Assembly (NCBI RefSeq): GCF_002878395.1
Contig: NC_061118.1
Coordinates: 129,195,996 to 129,259,995 of the forward strand
DNA from: Capsicum annuum
Lineage: Eukaryota; Streptophyta; Magnoliopsida; Solanales; Solanaceae
DNA length: 64,000 bases
Reading direction: 5' to 3'
In this document: positions 60,481 through 64,000 of the stretch, piece by piece
How positions within the stretch are numbered: the stretch's first letter is position 1
Layout: every line of letters starts with the position of its first letter
The notes under the pieces: model-generated
What the model was told of the DNA's origin: nothing
The model's database searches: none
The model's input: only the letters and a program-made list of their open reading frames with translations
Made by a program: the position numbers and the translations under genes

Positions 60481-61296
60481 GCAATTGAACACTATACATG
60501 ACCACATGGTCCTCAATGGAGCCTTTGCTATATAACCAATTCAATAGGCCAATACCTTAATTAAATCTATCAAAAAATTCAATTTATAGACATCAAGACC
60601 CTCAAAAACTATTCACATTTTATTAGAAATCTTATACCACATTATTGCCACACTTTAGTTCAACATACAATTCCTGGTCATTTCATGCTTAGGGACTTTA
60701 ACCCCTTATTAGTCGTTAACCTAAGAAGGTCATCAATTATACAATACATGGCTAACAACACATTTATAATAATATTTATCAACCATTCATAATTATTGGG
60801 TCATTGCCCTAGTTCAAATCACCACTAATATGTGACTAGACAATTCACAATGATATTTTCACAAACACCTTGTGAACACGCCTTTACTAAAACCATTATC
60901 ATGGTAGAAATCAAAATATTATGGTTAATGAAGACCCATATGTTAAACCATATATAAAAATCACCAATATGTGAAAATAATAACTATTATCATGTATAAA
61001 CACAAGTCTAAGGAAGTACAAACATTACTTACCATTTGACAACAAAACCCTTTTTTACTTGATTTCAAAATCTCTGTGTACACTAATAATCTAAGTGTGA
61101 AATACATATTTTGTGAGAGGTTTAACAAGTTTAGAGTTACATTTCTTAGACAACTTGATTCACCAAAAATCTTGACTTCACTTTGCCTTTAGATGATCAC
61201 CCTTGAAACCCTAGCCTCCAATTCTTCACAAATAAGTTTTAAAGAGTATTTAGGGTGTTTGATCTATCAAAATAGATGTTTAGAAGGCTAAAAACA

Positions 61297-61305
61297 CTTA
61301 TATAG
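61297..61305 (-). promoter_or_regulatory. Probable TATA box of the F LTR
   Basis: CTATATAAG on the minus strand, about 490 bp from the LTR start, just downstream of the GTACGA word block. Confidence 0.55.
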
Positions 61306-61603
61306 TGAGGGGACTTAGGGTTTTGAGTATAGGAAATGACCAAAGGCCCTTAGTTAAAAGCTGGAAAATAAATGCGTCCTTGGGTATGACTCAATTAAGG
61401 AAACATTCCCTAAGGTACGAGTGGTACCCTAAGTCGTACCCTAGGGTTCTCCTAGGTCATCCACACTGGTTAGGGTACCACTACCCACCATTGAGTCATA
61501 TCCAAAGGGTAAGACTCATACCCTAAACCATATCCATCAATCGTACCAAAAATAGTCCACTCAAAGTTAAGACTTCACTCTATATAATTGGTCTTGGTTT
61601 GAC

Positions 61604-61621
61604 TCGTGCCTTAAGGCACGA
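61604..61621. other. Perfect 18-bp palindrome, 5' LTR of F
   Basis: TCGTGCCTTAAGGCACGA; partner of 53601-53618, differing at two mirror-paired bases. Confidence 0.8.
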
Positions 61622-61792
61622 TTGGTTGGAGGTTTACTCATACCAAGGATCTTAAGTGACCCTTACCATAATATTTAGGGTACAAGAACAGAGGAAGAGG
61701 ATGATATGACTCGTTTCAAAGGAATACTATTCATGCCCCTAGTTGTGCCTAGTTCAGAGACACCAAATAAGGTAATTTTTCTATGTGTTACA

Positions 61793-61956
61793 AAATGCCT
61801 CATAGCCTTTCTCTTACAAGTGTGGCACTATACACACCTATAAAGAGACTCTACTTGACACAGCTTTATGGATACGGAATGAATCTTCACCTAGGCTCTT
61901 ATACAAAGCTTGTCACAACTTTACCTAGTCTTGGCCATGAAGGGTATATCAAGACC
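61793..61956 (-). mobile_element. 5' UTR, primer site and LTR stub of E
   Basis: Continuation of the E 5' UTR after F. The primer site TGTATAAGAGCC (minus, 61894-61905) matches TGGTATCAGAGC at 9 of 12. The E 5' LTR begins at 61911 (TGTCACAACTTTACC on the plus strand) and can be followed only to about 61956, where L1-type sequence takes over. Confidence 0.7.
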
Positions 61957-62978
61957 ACAAAAAATCCAAGTATCGATAACACAATACTAATATTTAGAAA
62001 CTATCTCAATCCTGTCTCACTTAGAAGATTAAATAAGTGCAAAAGTAACCATACTAGTATTAGAGAGTTATGAATAAAAGTAAACTTAAACAATGCAGTA
62101 AAGTAATTCTCTTAAACAATCGATAGGGAGAAACCAAGGGTTAATGAACTATGAACAATCATACTAAGTTATGAAACTTTGTTGATTAGGTTAACTATCT
62201 TGTTTATTGGTCTGCGGGGTTGATATTATTACCATTTTCTTCCAAAACTCTAAATGATTATCTAACATAGCCCCACAATCACATCATCGAGAAGGGAAGT
62301 GAGAACTAAGTTAAATGCATTCATATTCTATCCCATAATTGAATTAAAAATGGCACATAGGTATATTTCTATCTGAAATTCAAATCATATTGTCATTCAA
62401 TTTAGATTGCAATCCTATATTATGTGTCCCACATTCTATACTATCATTCCACCTTTAGTGTTCAATTATAGAATTTAGCATGTATTCTAAAGGTCATAAA
62501 TCCTTAAAATAGTTAACACAAGGATTAAAAAATGACCAGCAATGATACAAAACCAAAACTAATTCATTTAATAACAAGATTAATCATATTCTTGGCCTTA
62601 ACCCTGGAAAAGAGTGTTTAGTCGCTCATGGGAATACATGTAATCACAGAAGATGAATCCATGTTAAAATCGATAAGCATACTAAAGTAAAGGAATAAAA
62701 CCTATTTTCAGACTTCTCAATTATGTTTCCAATCCCTAAGGCCGTCCTAGGCGTTTTTACAAGTGTTTAAATGTCTTATTTTTAGTATGCCAAAGTTGCT
62801 TGTTTTTAACATAGCACCATGCTACACCCTTATCGCATGGCCTAGGATCCATGGCTTATTAATATTGTGATTAGCTATAGGAATTGACATTTCATAAGGT
62901 AACCAATGGTGTTCCACACCCTTCTCACAAAATCTAGGCAGTGTGGCATGCCAATGTGTGAAAATTTTCTAGATTTCA
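61957..62978 (-). mobile_element. Second copy of the L1 LTR fragment
   Basis: From CCAAGTATCGAT (61968) it aligns colinearly with 35728-36741 at about 80 percent by eye, and ends at the same junction with an E-type LTR. Confidence 0.7.
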
Positions 62979-64000
62979 TGTCACGACCCAACCTCAAGCC
63001 TAGCCTTGATAAGTATCTCAAGCCACTGTGGGCCAGACACCACCCACATAGTCTTTCCAATCCAAAGACGATATTATATAATAGACAAATCAATTCAAGT
63101 AAAAATATAGAAGATAAATAACCAAGACAAAGGTTATAAGATCTCAAAAAAATACCACATCCACAGTTGTCCACAAGAGCCTCTAAAACAATTCAAGTAT
63201 CAACTATGTTGGGACCTTCAACCGACCATGACAATGATAATGTTAATGTGGAATCTTCAATTATGAAATATGGAAAGAAACGGATGGAAATGTCTAATCT
63301 TTTAAGAGGATGGAAGCTCACCACTTTACCACAAATCAACTAACGATCGAGGATGACCTAACTGCACATGAGTAAGAGAGGTATCCTGTAATGCTACATT
63401 ATGAAATAATATACAATCCTAGAATGGTTAGCAGGCTGAGTGCTAGCATATAACTTAGGATAAGGATAAAATAATAACATTTCAAAGTAAAGTTCAACTC
63501 AATGCAGATGTTCACATATATGCATACTCATACATACATATATATAAGATGTTGGGGTAGGGAACAATGTCTAGCATAATATTTAAAATCATTAACCTGG
63601 ACTGTACAACTCTAACCATCTTAAAAATACCCATGGGCTACGTGGGTTTGGCTCTCCACCAAAAGGGCCCTATTGCGTGTTAGCCCATGAACCAAAGGTA
63701 TCAAGAAATAATGGGAAATCCATAACCCTACACCATTCCTGAATACAAATATATTTATGAAAAGTGTGACATATGCACATGGTGATTAAGACCACCTACA
63801 CAATGGAAAACATGGGTTTCCAGTATCAGTCTCTTAGGATCTACTCCTTCACAACGAGCTACACAAGCCTATTTAAGCCCAATTAAAACATTTACATATT
63901 CCCAATTTAGTTCATAAACAATTAGATAAAGCCTAAATAAAAAATTCTAAAACCATGGAAAAACCAACCAAGTAGTTGTCATTCATAACCCTCAACCCAT
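62979..64000 (-). repeat. E-type LTR, runs off the window
   Basis: Starts TGTCACGACCCAACC and aligns with the E 3' LTR (36742 onward), for example AGATAAATAACCAAGA, CCACAGTTGTCCACA and ATACATACATATATATAAG. ORFs at 62875-63174 cross the junction and are not genes. Confidence 0.7.

Larger units (their letters stand above)
51271..61792 (-). mobile_element. Element F: full-length chromovirus inserted in the 5' UTR of E
   Basis: Minus-strand element of 10.5 kb: 5' LTR 59205-61792, primer site, gag, protease, RT, RNase H, integrase, chromodomain, 3' UTR with a tandem array, 3' LTR 51271-53802. Flanked by AAATA (51266-51270) and AAATG (61793-61797), a 4/5 target duplication. Without F, the 5' UTR of E reads straight across and matches that of F, so F and E are sister families. 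All genes have stops. Confidence 0.92.
59205..61792 (-). repeat. 5' LTR of F
   Basis: Minus-strand start TGTAACACATAGAAAAATTA at 61792, end GCGGCGTATCA at 59205. It carries the same landmarks as the 3' LTR: tandem array 59895-60480, TATATAAG box at 61297-61305, GTACGA word block about 61380-61760, palindrome 61604-61621. Confidence 0.9.
36742..61956 (-). mobile_element. Element E: chromovirus broken by three insertions
   Basis: Minus-strand chromovirus read from right to left: 5' LTR stub (61911-61956), primer site, 5' UTR (split by F), gag, protease, RT, RNase H (broken by H and a solo LTR), integrase, chromodomain, polypurine tract, 3' LTR (36742-38843). Removing the insertions restores continuous homology: across F the 5' UTR matches that of F itself, and across H and the solo LTR the RNase H reads on. 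All genes carry stops. The 5' LTR is cut after about 45 bp. Confidence 0.85.

Noticed and set aside
1..64000. A new gene system among host genes
   Set aside because: Every stretch with recognisable coding content is retroelement-derived; the rest shows no credible cellular gene. The unusual signals are in LTR structure, not in new proteins.

Overview
This is plant nuclear DNA made almost entirely of nested, decayed LTR retrotransposons. I could support no intact cellular gene, rRNA, tRNA or CRISPR array. The DNA is AT-rich. The coding remnants are Ty3/gypsy: chromoviruses with a C-terminal chromodomain (Tekay/Del type) and Athila/Tat-type gag or gag-less relatives. Several repeats look familiar from Solanaceae (pepper, tomato, potato), so pericentromeric or other heterochromatic DNA of a Solanaceae-like dicot is the best guess. 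That assignment rests on recall, not on a search. Letters below are my own names.

Layout. 1-13016: the 3' end of chromovirus Z (chromodomain, 3' UTR, 3' LTR), whose LTR is split by a full-length chromovirus A (1564-11829, + strand, perfect GATAC target duplication, ruined coding region). 13017-16383: degenerate LTR-like DNA, then AT-rich DNA with a MITE-like repeat. 16384-24650: a non-autonomous LTR element C (+ strand, perfect ACTTG duplication, tRNA-Asp type primer site, one short gag-like ORF), whose 5' LTR carries a solo chromovirus LTR. 24656-28480: AT-rich DNA and a minus-strand LTR-like block. 28480-32990: chromovirus D (+), truncated in integrase. 33000-35664: Athila/Tat-type LTR and gag (I). 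35665-36741: a minus-strand Athila/Tat-type LTR fragment (L1).

36742-61956: chromovirus E on the minus strand, broken by three later insertions: a solo LTR in RNase H (40838-41972), a non-autonomous element H (42069-48406) only about 96 bp away, and a complete chromovirus F in its 5' UTR (51271-61792). The 5' LTR of E stops after about 45 bp. It is followed by a second copy of the L1/E-LTR junction (61957-64000), which suggests a tandem duplication of the whole block.

How the parts relate. A, D, E, F and Z share the chromovirus order gag, protease, RT, RNase H, integrase, chromodomain; A, D, E and F keep a primer site matching the 3' end of initiator-Met tRNA. C and H share a tRNA-Asp type primer site, a zinc-knuckle gag-like fragment and a conserved untranslated block, but I see no pol. 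They would depend on an autonomous Athila/Tat-like partner for movement. The most unusual signals are in the LTRs: family-specific arrays of short repeated words just upstream of the TATA box in several unrelated LTR families, serial stem-loops in the chromovirus LTRs, an 18-bp palindrome kept by paired changes in the two LTRs of F, and GGGACT(T/C)TAACC-type tandem arrays.
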